Assembly: GCA_016710365.1 (NCBI GenBank)
Contig: JADJVW010000001.1
Location: forward strand, 186,001 to 250,000
Source of the DNA: Candidatus Caldilinea saccharophila
GTDB taxonomy: Bacteria; Chloroflexota; Anaerolineae; Caldilineales; Caldilineaceae
DNA: 64,000 nt
Reading direction: 5' to 3'
Shown: positions 10,923-23,843 of the stretch, piece by piece
Layout: each line of letters starts with the position of its first letter
Position numbering within the stretch: position 1 is the stretch's first letter
The notes under the pieces: generated by a model
Seen by the model: only the letters and a program-made list of their open reading frames with translations
Database searches by the model: none
What the model was told of the DNA's origin: nothing
Made by a program: the position numbers and the translations under genes

Positions 10923-11894
10923 CGTTGGCGGCGGCTACTTTGCCCGTCGCCCGGCGGCGCCGCCCACGCTCTACGTCAGCCGTCCCTGTCTGGAGGCCGA
11001 AGTGCGCCGCCGCGTGCGCGCCCTGCCTCCGCGCTGGTAGTGGATGCAAGCGGCCGCGGTTCGCGCACGCCAGCTTGGCTGGAAGAGCTCGGCTACGCTG
11101 CGCCTGCGGTCGATCTCGTGGAGGTGGGCATGGGCTACGCTTCGCGCCTGTACGCACGCAAACCCGACGACCTCGGAGGCGACCTGCTCATCAATGTCTC
11201 GCCGACGCCGCAAAACCGGCGCGCCAGCGCCGCACTGGCGCAGGAGGGCGACCGCTGGCGCGTAACGCTGGCGGGCTACTTCGGCGATTATCCACCTGTC
11301 GATGATGAAGGCTTCCGCGCCTTTGCGCGCAAACTGCCTACGCCCGATATCCACGCGCTGATCACCAACGCCACGCCGCTCAGCGATCCTGTACCGTACA
11401 AGCTCCCGGCCAATCAGCACCGTCGCTACGAGCGGCTGGCGGAGTTCCCCGCAGGATTGCTGGTGCTTGGCGACGCAATTTGCAGCTTCACCCCCATCTA
11501 TGGGCAGGGCATGAGCACCGCGGCGATGCAGGCGCAAGCGCTGCAAGCGTGTCTGGCGCAAGGTCAGATCGATCTGGCGCGACGCTTCTTTCGAGAAGCC
11601 GCCACGGCCATCGGCAACCCCTGGAACCTGACCGTCGGCAACGATCAACGGTTGTCGGGCGCTGCGCTGCCTGCACCCAAGCATCTGCTCAACTGGTACA
11701 TGGATAAGCTACAGATCGTGGCGCGGCGCGATCCGGAAGTTGCGCTGGCTGCTGAAGGTGGACAGTCTCTTTGCCGCCGCGCCTCGCTGCTGCATCCGCA
11801 CATTGCGCTGTGCGTGCTGAAGGGAAGTCTGTGGGAAAGCAGCAGCGCCTCAATGCAAGGGGCGGCGCTTTCCACGCAGGAATCGAGCAGCTAA
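10923..11894 (+). pseudogene. FAD oxidoreductase second copy, truncated and deleted
   Basis: A close copy of the protein at 90-1451. The first ~115 residues, including the FAD-binding Rossmann motif, are missing; homology begins at GGGYFARRPAAPPTLYVSRP (10928). A deletion of about 135 bases near 11030 then joins RVRALP to ALVVDASGRG and changes frame. From there to 11894 the frame is open and matches the intact copy, keeping GDAICSFTPIYGQGM, except for a short compensated frameshift around 11750. Without the dinucleotide-binding domain it cannot be functional. With the intact copy it brackets the defence island. Confidence 0.85.
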
Positions 11895-11900
11895 ACCAAT

Positions 11901-11947
11901 CAAAGCGCCGCCCGCTGTAAGAGCTTCTTACAGCGGGCGGCGCTTTG
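11901..11947. terminator. Strong bidirectional hairpin terminator
   Basis: A perfect 21-bp stem (beginning CAAAGCGCCGCCCGCTGTAA) with a 5-base loop lies between the plus-strand FAD pseudogene and the minus-strand lipoprotein gene, which converge here. The arms are 11901-11921 and 11927-11947. No long T-run follows in either direction. Confidence 0.7.
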
Positions 11948-11993
11948 TAATAGTCGTATGTCAGTGCACTGGCGTCAGGAAAAGCGGGACGTC

Positions 11994-13641
11994 TTACTCG
12001 ACGGTGATCTGCACGTTAAGGTCGGCGGCCGGCGCAATCGGCAGGATCTGCTCCTGCACCAACTGCATGACGGCTGGGTCTTCGAGCGGCGTGCCGGCCA
12101 GGTAAGGCTTGGCCAATTCGAGCGCCGCGGCAAGCGAGGCGGCGTCATAATCGAGCGACATCAACTCCGATCCATTGACGCTGATCGCCAGGTTGTTCGG
12201 CGTGTTGACAATGCCCACCGTCTTGGCGTCCAAATCACCGAGGATCTGCATGACGTTGGACGGCAGCGCCGGCAAAGCAACGCCAAGCTGTGCCAGTTGT
12301 TCGGCGGAAAGGTCGCCAACCGAGACGATCTGGCCATCCTTGACGCTGACATTGCGCGAATAACGGGAGCAGCCATGTCGCCGAGATCAGCCGGCGCAAG
12401 GTCGCTTCGCCAGGGGCAGCCACTTCTCCAACGTCGTCGCGCAAGGCAATGCGCGTGGTGATGCCGTCCTTGAGCAAGGCGTTGATGCCCACATCGATCA
12501 GATCGGGAGAAAGCCCAGTCTGCGTCCCGACAATGCCGGCGATCGTCGCCATGCTGTCTGGGGCAAAACGGATGCGTGGCAGCGGATTGCCGTCCACGGC
12601 AATGTTGACCGCATCCGTGGACGCGCTGATGGCTAACTGGCCTGCGCCGAGATCGCGCAGCGGCTGCAGCACTTCCACCGGCAGTGACACGCCGGGCACG
12701 GCAAGCCCTAACACCTGCAAGCTGCCATCCTCGCCAATTTTCACCGGCAGATCAGCCAGCTTGAATTCGCCGGGCTGGCCGGTCAGGTTGACGTTGAGAT
12801 CCAAGTTCAACTTAGGCAACTGGTCGACAACGCCGCTCACCAGGTTTGCCGTCATCTCATCGACGCCCGGCACAGCCGGCAGAAGGTTGGTCAGGCGCTC
12901 CAAGTAGGTGGCATCGTAGGCAAGACCAGGCATTCTGGCGCCGTTGACAGTTACTTCTAAACCGCTGGGCGTGGTCTGGAGGCCAAGGTTTTCAATGCCA
13001 AACCCCTTGATCTGCGACAACATCCCGGGGTCAAGTTGCAGCGGATTGGCGCCGCCGGTCAACGAGGCCAGCAGGTTGCCGGGGATGCTGCCGATGCTGC
13101 CGCTGCCACTTTCGTCGAATGAAACACCCAACGCCAATGGCTCAGTCGTGTTTTCGGGCTGCTGTGGAGAAACCGCCGTCTCCCCACGCCAACGCGGGAT
13201 AGTAAGCGCAGCGCCGCCGCCAGGCGGCAGCACTGCCGCGCCCAGCCCGATGCGACGCAGCCAGGGGATCACCGGCGCCGCTTGAGCCGTGGCGGGCACA
13301 TCGGCGAGGAGACTCTCCAGGTTGCTGGCGCTTTCATTATCCCAGGCAAGGTAAGCTTGATCTTCGCCGTTGACATAGACATGGATGCCGTTGAAGCCGG
13401 CGCGTAACTCCACTTTCTGGCCCAACGCCTGGAGCATCTGGACCTGGTCGGGCGTCATCACTTGACCAAGACCGATGCCATAGATGCTGGCCGCGCCCGT
13501 GGCGTCCACATTGACCGGCGTGGAAGGCAGGTTGAACCATGTCTTATCCTGTCCGCCACCGCTGCCGCTGCACGCGGCAACGACGAACAACACGGCCGCC
13601 ACCACCAGGAGAATCGGCAAGAACTTGCGTATCGCCTGCAT
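11994..13641 (-). pseudogene. Lipoprotein with repeated beta-rich domains, frameshifted
   Basis: The start at 13641 gives a lipoprotein signal: charged MQAIRKF, a hydrophobic stretch, then lipobox VVAACSG with the cysteine near residue 24. The mature part contains several ~70-residue repeats with pattern ISVNG/HVYVNG...Y(D/N)..SL..L..., as in IHVYVNGEDQAYLAWDNES and LAISVNGSELMSLDYDAASL. The last repeat (11994-12355) is in another frame, so one or two indels lie between about 12360 and 12410. The full product would be about 545 residues. The repeat family is not one I can name. Upstream 13642-13902 holds no gene or clear promoter. Confidence 0.6.
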
Positions 13642-13902
13642 AAGCAGTCTCCTCTTTGCTTAAATCGGGTCGAAAAAGTCAATTGAATGGGTGTGCAACG
13701 GGAATGGACAGATGCTTCTCGCACGCCACCCTTGCGTGTGAAAACATGATACATCATGTGTGACCAACGCACAAGCGACCATTATTCTGGGCAAAGCTTT
13801 GCAAAGCCCCGCCTCGACGTTGTATCTGCGCCAATAGAAGCAAAACACAATAGCGTCTGGCGGTTTACACATGCGTGCACCACAAACTCACCTGCCCGCC
13901 TA

Positions 13903-15942
<2,040 letters not shown>

Positions 15943-16059
15943 AAGACAACCTTCACATACGATAGACTTTAAGGCAGATCGAAGCGCAACGATCTGTGAA
16001 AATACTTTTCTCTGCGAACCTCTGCATCTTCGCGTCTTTGCATCAAAGCTATTTTCAAG

Positions 16060-18057
16060 TCACTTGACCGTAATCTGCGCGACATCGACGGCGCGGTCGC
16101 CCAGCCGCTCGCCACTTGCCGGGTCATACAGCCCGACGCGCAGTGTGTAGTCGCCGGGTGCAGCGGTCTCAGGAATGGCCAACAAGACGTGATCTTCGTG
16201 CGTCTGACCTGGGCGCCATTGGCTGGTCTGCGCCGTATTCTGCCCCGGCATGCCATCCCACTGCGCGACAGGCTGGCCCGTGGCATCCGCCAGATGCACA
16301 AAGAGCTTATAGTCGTGGTTGAGCGGCTGCTGGACTTCCCAAACCAGATAGACATGCAAGGTTCTTCCGGGTGAACTGTGCACGCTGTCCACGCCTGCCT
16401 GCACCAGCGTTATCCTGTCGTCCAATGTAATGTCGTGCACCAGCGCCGGTGGATCGGGCCACGCGTGCAGCGCGGGAACCAGGCCATCGAAGATGTCTGC
16501 GAACTGGGCGGCGTCGTAAATGACATAGCCGCCAGGCAACATTTCCTGTGACCAGATCGCAATGCGCGCTTCGCCGCGGACTTGAACTTCGCCGATGCGT
16601 TGATAGCCGTCAAGCCTGTCGTCTTGGAACGCCGGGTCGGGCTCCTGAAGATGCTTGGCGACGAAGATGAAGTCTGGCTGCGCGTCGAAATCTACGCGCT
16701 CCAGCCCGCCCAGATACCAGCGCAGATGCCGCGAATATTCGTTGCTGGCGTAGGATCCGGTCAGATAATTCCATTCCGCCAACACACCGAGCGCACCCCA
16801 CCCCTCTTGGATCGGCAACCCAAAGCGTGGCTTGTCGGGAATATTCTCTCCATAAAACGCCCAATAAAATGGCGACCTTTCTTGCTCATAATTGACCACA
16901 TATTCTGGGTTCTGCCGAAAGAACACCAGGTAGAGATAATAAACGGAGACGGCAAACCAGAGCGCCAAACCACCCCAGATCGAGTAACGCAGGCTTCGCT
17001 GTCTGGGCGGGGCTGTGCTCAGCACAGCCAGCGGCAATGCAGCCAGCAGCGACCAACTGGGCATGATCGTGTAAAAATGGGTGCCTGGAAACTCTACAAC
17101 CAACAGATAGACAAAGAGATAGGGCAGAAACCACCCGATCAGCAACAGCGTTCCCCGCAGTTGCGAGCGCCAGCCGATGAATAGCCCCAACGCCACAAGC
17201 AGCAACAGCCCGGCTGCAAAATAAGTGGAGTTGTAGAAGGTCGCCATCTCTGCAAAAAACGCCAGGTTGAAGGTTTGGCCGAGGCCACCCATGCGTGTGT
17301 CCAGATAGGACTGCGTGGTCGCAAAATAGGGGTTGAGGAAAGCGCGCAGATACACCGCAGCCACGACAATGCCGCCCAACGCGGATGCTCCCAATAGTGC
17401 AAGGAGCACGCGTTTTCTGTCCGGCGCCCGTTGCCAGCCAAACCAGGCGGCCAGCAGCAGCGCGGGCCAGACAAGCGCTAGTTCATAATGGAACAAGACG
17501 CCCCAGACGCCGCACGTCGCGGCCAAAGCGAGCCAGCGGATCGGCCCGCCGCGTGCAAATTCCCAGGCGGCCAGGATCGCCAGCACGCTCAACAGCATGA
17601 CGATCGGCTGATACTGGGCAATCCGCGACAGTCCCAGGGCGAACCCATTGACGGCCAGCAACACGCCCGCCCAGATTCCGGCCGGAGTGGAAAAGAGCGA
17701 GCGCCCTGCCAAGGCCACAGCCAGAATAGTGACAACGCTGCTCAGTGCAAATGGCAGACGCGCAGCGCCTTCGTTGGCGGTGTCCAATGTTCGGTATACG
17801 ACGGTCGCAATAGCAAGCTCGCCAGGCCCTTTGGTATGGCGCGCCAATGCATCATCTTCGCCAAGCAACGCCTCGCGCGCGCGGGTCAAGACGACGACTT
17901 CGTCGGCATGAAATTCGTGGTAGCTCAGTCCAGGCAGCCGCAGCGCGGCGCCCAGCACCAGCAATGCCAGCACCCACGCCCAGGTGATCGCACTTGTCGG
18001 CGCCAGCGGAAGCGGGTTGCGCCAAAAAGTCCTATCCCAAGCGTGCGCCGCCTGCAT
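16060..18057 (-). CDS. GT39-family membrane glycosyltransferase (copy C)
   Basis: A 665-residue membrane glycosyltransferase. The first membrane helix (AWVLALLVLGAALRLPGLSY) is followed by the catalytic acidic pair in HEFHADEVVVLTRAREALL and a conserved HTKGPGELAIATVVY loop also seen in copy A (HKKGPTEILVPTVLY). About ten membrane segments follow, then a C-terminal beta-sandwich of about 110 residues (LHVYLVWEVQQPLNHDYKLF). The ATG at 18057 lies 26 bases inside the preceding small membrane gene. The 117 bases after its stop, before copy D, show no feature. Family clear, acceptor unknown. Confidence 0.78.
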   Translation of the reverse strand: MQAAHAWDRTFWRNPLPLAPTSAITWAWVLALLVLGAALRLPGLSYHEFHADEVVVLTRAREALLGEDDALARHTKGPGELAIATVVYRTLDTANEGAARLPFALSSVVTILAVALAGRSLFSTPAGIWAGVLLAVNGFALGLSRIAQYQPIVMLLSVLAILAAWEFARGGPIRWLALAATCGVWGVLFHYELALVWPALLLAAWFGWQRAPDRKRVLLALLGASALGGIVVAAVYLRAFLNPYFATTQSYLDTRMGGLGQTFNLAFFAEMATFYNSTYFAAGLLLLVALGLFIGWRSQLRGTLLLIGWFLPYLFVYLLVVEFPGTHFYTIMPSWSLLAALPLAVLSTAPPRQRSLRYSIWGGLALWFAVSVYYLYLVFFRQNPEYVVNYEQERSPFYWAFYGENIPDKPRFGLPIQEGWGALGVLAEWNYLTGSYASNEYSRHLRWYLGGLERVDFDAQPDFIFVAKHLQEPDPAFQDDRLDGYQRIGEVQVRGEARIAIWSQEMLPGGYVIYDAAQFADIFDGLVPALHAWPDPPALVHDITLDDRITLVQAGVDSVHSSPGRTLHVYLVWEVQQPLNHDYKLFVHLADATGQPVAQWDGMPGQNTAQTSQWRPGQTHEDHVLLAIPETAAPGDYTLRVGLYDPASGERLGDRAVDVAQITVK

Positions 18058-18394
18058 AAGCCAAAATCAGTTGCCACTGGGCAATCGGCCCTGGCCACCA
18101 GTGCACAAGCAACAGGAGGAAGACCATCCAGAGCACCCCTAAACCGGCGGCAAACACGCCGGCAGTCGGCAGATCTACCGCAGGCAGCCGCCAGTGCGCA
18201 ACGAGCAACGCACCGGGCAGCCACCAGGCCAGCAGCATGATGGCGCCCCAGCGCGCCCACAGGCCCAGGTGATTGGTAGCCGGCGTGATGAATAACAAAA
18301 TAAGCGCAGCCATCCACAGCGCCGTGGCAATCAGAAGCAGACGCCGGTGATGGCTCGGTTGCGGGGGGATAGAGGTCAATGCCATGTTCTCCAT
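18032..18394 (-). CDS. Small membrane protein, detached GT39 N-terminal module
   Basis: A 120-residue protein with about three membrane helices (LLLIATALWMAALILLFITP, MLLAWWLPGALLVA, GVLWMVFLLLLVHWW). The WLPGALLV stretch parallels LLPGALLVEALVG in the N-terminal extension of GT39 copy A. In copy A this module is fused to the transferase; here it is separate, overlapping copy C by 26 bases. It starts with an ATGA overlap onto the previous gene's stop. Either a genuine split gene or a single-base frameshift of one fused gene near 18050. Confidence 0.55.
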   Translation of the reverse strand: MENMALTSIPPQPSHHRRLLLIATALWMAALILLFITPATNHLGLWARWGAIMLLAWWLPGALLVAHWRLPAVDLPTAGVFAAGLGVLWMVFLLLLVHWWPGPIAQWQLILAYAGGARLG

Positions 18395-20976
18395 CAGCGA
18401 AGTTCAAATCCGCCAGCCACAGCAAAATCACCGGCAGCCGCACCGCCTCGGCTGACAGACAGGCGCACGTCCCCCTGATACAGCCCGACGCGCACTGCGT
18501 ACTGACCGGGCGGCAAGTCGGGTGGCAGGGTCAGCGTCACCGTATCGACGATGTGTTGGCCGGGCTGCCAGGTGTGCGTCGGGGCAAAGCCGCCCAGCGG
18601 CAGTTGATCCTGTTGCGCGACAAGCTCGCCGGCCGGGTTGACCACGTGCACAAAGGTTGTGTAGGCGCCGGGCGTGGTTTTCAAGCTGTCCCACTGCACC
18701 CCCACGGTCAACGTGTCGCCGGGCGTCGCCACTGCGGGCAAGGCAACGCCGGACAATTGCGCCATCTCGCCAAAGAGCCACGGCGGGTCGACGGTCTCCG
18801 TTGCCGTAAGCACCGCGCCAACTTGCACCAACGCCACCTTTTGCTCACCCGCGGGCAGCGCCGCGCCACCGCGCACCTCGACTGCCGGCAGCGGGTCAAA
18901 GGTGGCCGGGTCGTAAAAGGAAAGCACAAGCTGGTACAGACCCGGCGCCGCGTCCGCGGGGAGCGCAAGCGTGTGCCCATCGGGGCGCACCTCGCGCACA
19001 GGCCAATTCGTGGTCGGCGCGCCCCAGGGCCAGCCCTCCTCTCGCCAGAGTTCGCTGCCATCGGGCGCCAGCAAGCGCACCAGCACGTTGTAGTTCGTCT
19101 GCATCGGCGCCAACGCTTGCAGATAGAAAGTCACCAGTTGTTGGCCGCCCGGCGCCATCTGCCCCTGCGGCAAGTCGACGCCGATCAGCCGGATCGCGTC
19201 GCCAAAATCGGCCGCGGGCGCGGTGTTGAGGTCGATAAAGGGTGGCAGCAACGTGTCGCGCAGATCGTAGACGCGCGCCAGCGTCAGGCCATCTTCACGC
19301 ACTTCGTAGGCGGGCGTCTGCGCCGCGAACCAGGCCACCGCTTCCGGCGCGGGAAGTTGGCGCTGCCATTGGTTGACGTAGGTGACGGCGTAATCGGTGT
19401 CCAGCCAGGAAAGCGGCGAACTGTAGCCCATCGGTACAGCCTGGCTGTTGGAGAAATAGGAGAAGGGACCGTCCGCGTACCAGGCGGCCACCCGAAAGGT
19501 TTCACTGCCCGGCTGCGCGTTGAGCCAGCGTGCAGCCGCGTCCAAGCCTTCGCCCCAGCCGACGAACAGGGCATAGGGCGCGGTGCGCGCGCCCCCCGCC
19601 AGCGGATTATAATAGGTCAGGTAATAGGGATAGGTCAGCACAGTGAAGACGCCGTGCAGCAGGAACGCAACCGTGAGCAGCGCCGCGGTGGGCGAAATCA
19701 CGCGCAGGCGTCGCTGCCAGGCAGTCGCGTCGACGCGCCAGGGCAATTGCGAAAGCGCCAGCCAGCCTAAGGCGGCCAGCACATCCAGCGCCAGGAAGAC
19801 CGGCAAGATGTAGCGGTCAAACTTTTTGGCGGGCACGGTCATGGCTGCTACGAAAACCAGCACAAAGAAGGTGAACGCGCGCACGGTGCGCCGCGTGCGT
19901 AGTTCAGCGAACGTCCAGTCGCGGCGCACATAGAACACGGCCCGCCGCCACCAGCCCGATCAGCACGCCGGGTGTGGTGCGAAAAAAGAGCGCGACCGCA
20001 TAGAAAAAGAAGCCAGGATCCGCGGTTGGCTGTCCCCAGAAAAAGTTGGGGTTGACGTGGCCCTCGACATACGCCTCCATCTCCGTCGCCATGCGCAGCA
20101 GCGAACCGGCGGGGTCAACCCACATCGCCGGCCAGAGCAGGAAAAAGGTCGCCACCGCGATGACGCCCCACAGCATATAGCCGATCATCAGTTGCGAGGG
20201 GCGAGGAGCGAGGGGCGAGCCTCCGCGTTGCGCCGCGATTTCGTCCGCATCGCCATACGGGTCGTCAGGCAACGTGCGGTGGCGACGGCGCCATAGCGCC
20301 AGCCTTGCGCTGCAACCAGCACACCCGCAATCGGGACAAGCAGCGCGGCGGCGTTTTGGTCAGCCACGCCAGCCCCATGACGACGCCGGAAATCACCAGA
20401 TCGCGTCGACGTTGTCCCGCATAGAGCCAGGCGAAAAAAATGAATCAGCGCCAGAAAAATAAAGCTGGCGACAAAGCCGTCGGGGTGCAACTGCCGCGAA
20501 AGCGCCACGCCAAAGGGATCGACCGCCAGAAAGATGAAGGCCAGATGGGCGGCGTTCCTGCCCAACAGGCGGTGCAAGGGAAAGATGCTCAGCCACAGGG
20601 TCAGCGCCACGCCGAGCGCGATCCAACGGCGGCCGGCCGCCAGCAGTTCAAGCGGGGTATGCTCTGTGTTCGCCTGGAGCCACGCTTCGAGATTTTCCTG
20701 CTCCCAGGTGAAATAGCCGGGCGCTTCCTGCGCATAAGCAGGATACTCGCTGAGCAGGCCGAGCGTACCGGCCCACATCACCGTCACGCCGGGGTGTTCG
20801 CGCTGAAAGGTCTGGGCGTAGTCGGCGTGGCTCACCGCATAGGTAAAATTGGCCGAACGCGCCAGCCACTTACGCTCGTCGGGCGAGACGTAGGCGTCCA
20901 GCGCCAGGGTGCGCGGCAGCCAGGCGAGCACGAAGAGGAAAAGCAGCCAGGCTGCTTCACGCGCACGCAGTTTCAT
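18394..20976 (-). pseudogene. GT39-family glycosyltransferase (copy B) broken by frameshifts
   Basis: Three overlapping frames make one protein. 20188-20976 supplies the N-terminus (first helix, then YVSPDERKWLARSANF with the catalytic acidic pair). 19904-20272 supplies the middle membrane helices (YMLWGVIAVATFFLLWPAMW). 18394-19938 supplies the last helices and a large C-terminal part ending in a beta-sandwich (YTTFVHVVNPAGELVAQQDQ). Shifts lie near 20410, 20300 and 19940. Restored length is about 850 residues. It is coupled to copy A upstream (ATGA overlap at 20973-20976) and to the small membrane gene downstream. The reading frame changes could be sequencing indels (a run of seven A lies near 20434). 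Confidence 0.65.
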
Positions 20977-23549
20977 TCTTCCCCGATGCGGATGTCGGTC
21001 AGATGCACCTGTGTGCCCACTTCGGCGCCGCTGTCATCGAGCACCGGCAGGCGGTCAAAGGTCTCTTCCAGGTACATGCCTGTGTAAAGCGGATAGAGGC
21101 CGTCGGGCGCGTCCTGATTGACCGGGATGACGTAGGGATCGGTGATCAGCTCACCGGGGTCCCAGCGCCACGTCTCACGCCCCTCGCAGACCGGGTAGCC
21201 GTCGCGCTGCGCCACGATCTGGCCGTCGCCAAAATAGGATTGATTGAACACCTTGAAGGACTTGTCGATCGGCTGTTGCGCGCGCCAGTAAAGCGTCAGG
21301 TGGATGTTGTCGCCGGGGCGCAGCGGCGTGGCGTGCTGGATGTCGTAGCCTTCCAGCGTGATAAGATCGCCGAGATTGACTTCCAACGGATGGGAGATGG
21401 GCGGGTCGACTGAGGGATACGTGAGTGGCAGGTCGGCCAGCGCGTGTTGATCGAACGCGTCGATAAAATCCTCGCCGCGATAGGTGGTCAGCTCGGCGTT
21501 GGGCGCCTGCGTGGGATGCTCCTGATGGTTGCCCGTGCGCTGGTAGATGATGAGCTTGTCGCGGTTGTTGATCTGCACCCTGCCCCACTTCTCGAAGCCC
21601 TGGCGCAGATAATGCTCCATCGCCAGCGCGTCCTCGTCGGCCCACGGCTCCAGGTTGCGAATCTCGAAGAACCACTCGGCGTCGCGGCGGCAGCGATCTT
21701 CGCCGCGCGTGTACCAGGCCGGCACCCATGCCTCTTTCTCGTTGGTTTCAAAAGAGCCAGACAAGACGCCGGTGCGATAGAGCTCGCCGATCGTCTTCCA
21801 GCCGTTGTTGAGCGGGAAGCCAAAGCGCGCCTTGTTATCTGGCTCGTCATAGACCACGGCATAACCAGCCGGTCGTTTTGCGAAATAATCGAGCATCACC
21901 TCGTCCTGGCTGAGGAAATAGGCGTAGGCGTAGTAGCCGAAGACCAGGAGCAGGATGGCCGCCGCGCCGCTGCCCACCAGGAGCGCGGCGCGTGCGCCGA
22001 ACCGCTGCCGCAACGCCAGCCACAGCAGCGAAAGCTCCTCGCCTGCGATCAGCATCCACGGCATAAAGAAGGTGTAGACGTGCGTGCGTGGCTTCTCGGT
22101 GAGGAAAAGCGCCAGGATCATGACCGCGCTGAACCAGATCCACACCGTGCGGTTTTCCTGTCGCTGGCGCGGGAGCAGCACGACCAGTCCGAAAAGGAGC
22201 GCAAAAGGCGCCACGATCCAATCCTTGTCGCCGATCGTCAGCCAGGCAGGATTGAACAGCGTCACGCCAAAGAAGACCACGACCATCAGTGAGATCGTCC
22301 AGCTCACGGCGGGGCGAAAATTCTGGCGAAAGACGCGCGTCACCGCCAACACGGTCAGGCCGATCAGCAGCAGCACAGCATAGGTGGTGCTGTAGAGCGT
22401 CGTGCGCAGAAAGACATCGTTGAGGTTGTTGTAGGGCGGGCTGCCGCCAATGCGCCGGTCGGTAAGATAGGTGTAGGTGGCAGCAAAGCGTTCGTTGAAG
22501 ATAAAGGGAACGTAGAAGACGCCCAGCACCACCGCGCCTACGCCCGCGGCGATGGCGGTTGCGCCGAGCAGCGCACGCCAATGTGAGCGGTTGTCCCAGA
22601 AAATCAGCCCCAACAAGAAGACGGCGGGAATGGCGGCCAGCGCGCCCTCATAGTGAGACAGCATACCCGTCGCCAGCAAAATTGCGGCCAGCGCCAGATA
22701 GCGCGGCGCCGCCACCGGCTTGACATAGAGCCGGTAGAGCACCAGCACCACCAGCAGCGAGGTCAGGAAAACGACGCTTTGGTACTGGACAATGTGCGCA
22801 AAGCCGATGAAGTAGCCGTCAAGGGTCAGCAGCAGCGCCGCAATCCAGCCGGCGAGCGGGCGAAAGAGCCGCCAGCCCAAGACAAAGGCCGCCAGCAGTG
22901 CAGCCAGATTGGCGATGGCAAAGGGCAGGCGCGCCGTCTGCTCGGTGAGGTGGCCGGTCAGCGTGTAGAGCACGGTAGGGACGAGGATTTCGGTCGGCCC
23001 CTTTTTGTGGAGCATCAACACATCTTCGTAGCCTTGCAGCACGGCCGCGGCCCGCAACGCGGCGCGCGCCTCGTCGCCCTGATAATCGGAGTAGGCAAGC
23101 CCCACAAAGCGGAAGAGCGCGCCGACGGTCAGCAGCACGAGCAGCCCCGCCCAGAACCAGCGCGCATCGCCGGTGAAGCGCGGCCAGGCCGGTTCCCCGG
23201 TCGCAACGTGGCGTCTGCGCCACCAAATCCAGCCTGCCAGCGCCAACGTCACCGGGTCGGACGCCAGCAAGGTGACAAGCTGCGTGGGGGCGGCGGGCAG
23301 ATAGCTGACCAGGAGCATCACGACCACCATCACCGTGTAAGCCGCGGCGGCGCTGTACAGCACCCGCTCAAAGAGATCGGGGCGAGATGCACTCTGTCCG
23401 ACCAGCGCTTCGACCAACAATGCACCGGGAAGCAAGCCAGCGATCGCCAATGCGGCAAGCGCCTGACCCAGCGGCGGCAGCGGCGCCAGGAGCAAGCCAT
23501 GCGCCAGCGCACCGATCCCCAGCGCGCCAAGAATCCAACGGTTTGTCAT
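20973..23549 (-). CDS. GT39-family membrane glycosyltransferase (copy A)
   Basis: An 858-residue transferase; the ATG at 23549 (MTNRWILGALGIGALAHGLL) was chosen over an upstream in-frame start because the hydrophobic N-terminus begins there. Residues 1-110 are a 3-helix module. The GT39 core then begins with a helix ending VGLAYSDYQGDEARAALRAA, containing the catalytic acidic pair, and about nine more helices follow. A long soluble region (residues ~560-858) has several beta-sandwich motifs such as NIHLTLYWRAQQPIDKSFKV. It heads the A-B-small-C-D gene run; its stop overlaps copy B by 4 bases. Substrate unknown; protein or cell-surface glycan mannosylation is plausible. Confidence 0.78.
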   Translation of the reverse strand: MTNRWILGALGIGALAHGLLLAPLPPLGQALAALAIAGLLPGALLVEALVGQSASRPDLFERVLYSAAAAYTVMVVVMLLVSYLPAAPTQLVTLLASDPVTLALAGWIWWRRRHVATGEPAWPRFTGDARWFWAGLLVLLTVGALFRFVGLAYSDYQGDEARAALRAAAVLQGYEDVLMLHKKGPTEILVPTVLYTLTGHLTEQTARLPFAIANLAALLAAFVLGWRLFRPLAGWIAALLLTLDGYFIGFAHIVQYQSVVFLTSLLVVLVLYRLYVKPVAAPRYLALAAILLATGMLSHYEGALAAIPAVFLLGLIFWDNRSHWRALLGATAIAAGVGAVVLGVFYVPFIFNERFAATYTYLTDRRIGGSPPYNNLNDVFLRTTLYSTTYAVLLLIGLTVLAVTRVFRQNFRPAVSWTISLMVVVFFGVTLFNPAWLTIGDKDWIVAPFALLFGLVVLLPRQRQENRTVWIWFSAVMILALFLTEKPRTHVYTFFMPWMLIAGEELSLLWLALRQRFGARAALLVGSGAAAILLLVFGYYAYAYFLSQDEVMLDYFAKRPAGYAVVYDEPDNKARFGFPLNNGWKTIGELYRTGVLSGSFETNEKEAWVPAWYTRGEDRCRRDAEWFFEIRNLEPWADEDALAMEHYLRQGFEKWGRVQINNRDKLIIYQRTGNHQEHPTQAPNAELTTYRGEDFIDAFDQHALADLPLTYPSVDPPISHPLEVNLGDLITLEGYDIQHATPLRPGDNIHLTLYWRAQQPIDKSFKVFNQSYFGDGQIVAQRDGYPVCEGRETWRWDPGELITDPYVIPVNQDAPDGLYPLYTGMYLEETFDRLPVLDDSGAEVGTQVHLTDIRIGEE

Positions 23550-23627
23550 GAGCAAAGAGTTTATCACACCAAGATGGCGAACAGCACACCGGAGAGGGTG
23601 CAACGGAGGCATTTTATCCTGGGGAAA

Positions 23628-23843
23628 TTATTTTGTCTCCTCACACCATAAACCAAACGCTGCCATCACAGGGTGCACCTCATGGTGTTCAACTCTCTCT
23701 AGTAAGCTTTGATCCTGACCTAACGCCAACGCCAGGCGACCCGCCATCTGCGCAGCGCGTTCCAACCGTTCCATTTCGGAAATACGGATCCATAATGACC
23801 TGTTGAGAGTACACCACGTAGTGACCACTTCAATCTGCCGCAA
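23628..23843 (-). CDS. Small hypothetical protein downstream of the GmrSD-like gene
   Basis: A 71-residue frame whose start overlaps the end of the DUF262/DUF1524 gene by 14 bases. The central part (MERLERAAQMAGRLALALGQ, then DQSLLERVEHHEVHPVMAAF) is a plausible amphipathic helix pair; a shorter product from the internal methionine is possible. I recognise no family. The tight overlap suggests co-translation with the restriction-type gene upstream. Confidence 0.35.
   Translation of the reverse strand: MRQIEVVTTWCTLNRSLWIRISEMERLERAAQMAGRLALALGQDQSLLERVEHHEVHPVMAAFGLWCEETK

Noticed and set aside
10187..11305. 372-codon plus-strand frame across the methylase and the FAD remnant
   Set aside because: Spans two unrelated genes, the first on the opposite strand; a chance open frame.
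20190..20220. GAGGGGC/GAGGAGC heptamer repeat, echoed at 37690
   Set aside because: Low-complexity similarity over about 20 bases; not enough to define a repeat family, and the first lies inside the GT39-B coding frame.
22653..23651. 332-codon plus-strand frame opposite GT39 copy A
   Set aside because: Glutamine/arginine-rich shadow typical of the reverse of membrane-protein codons.
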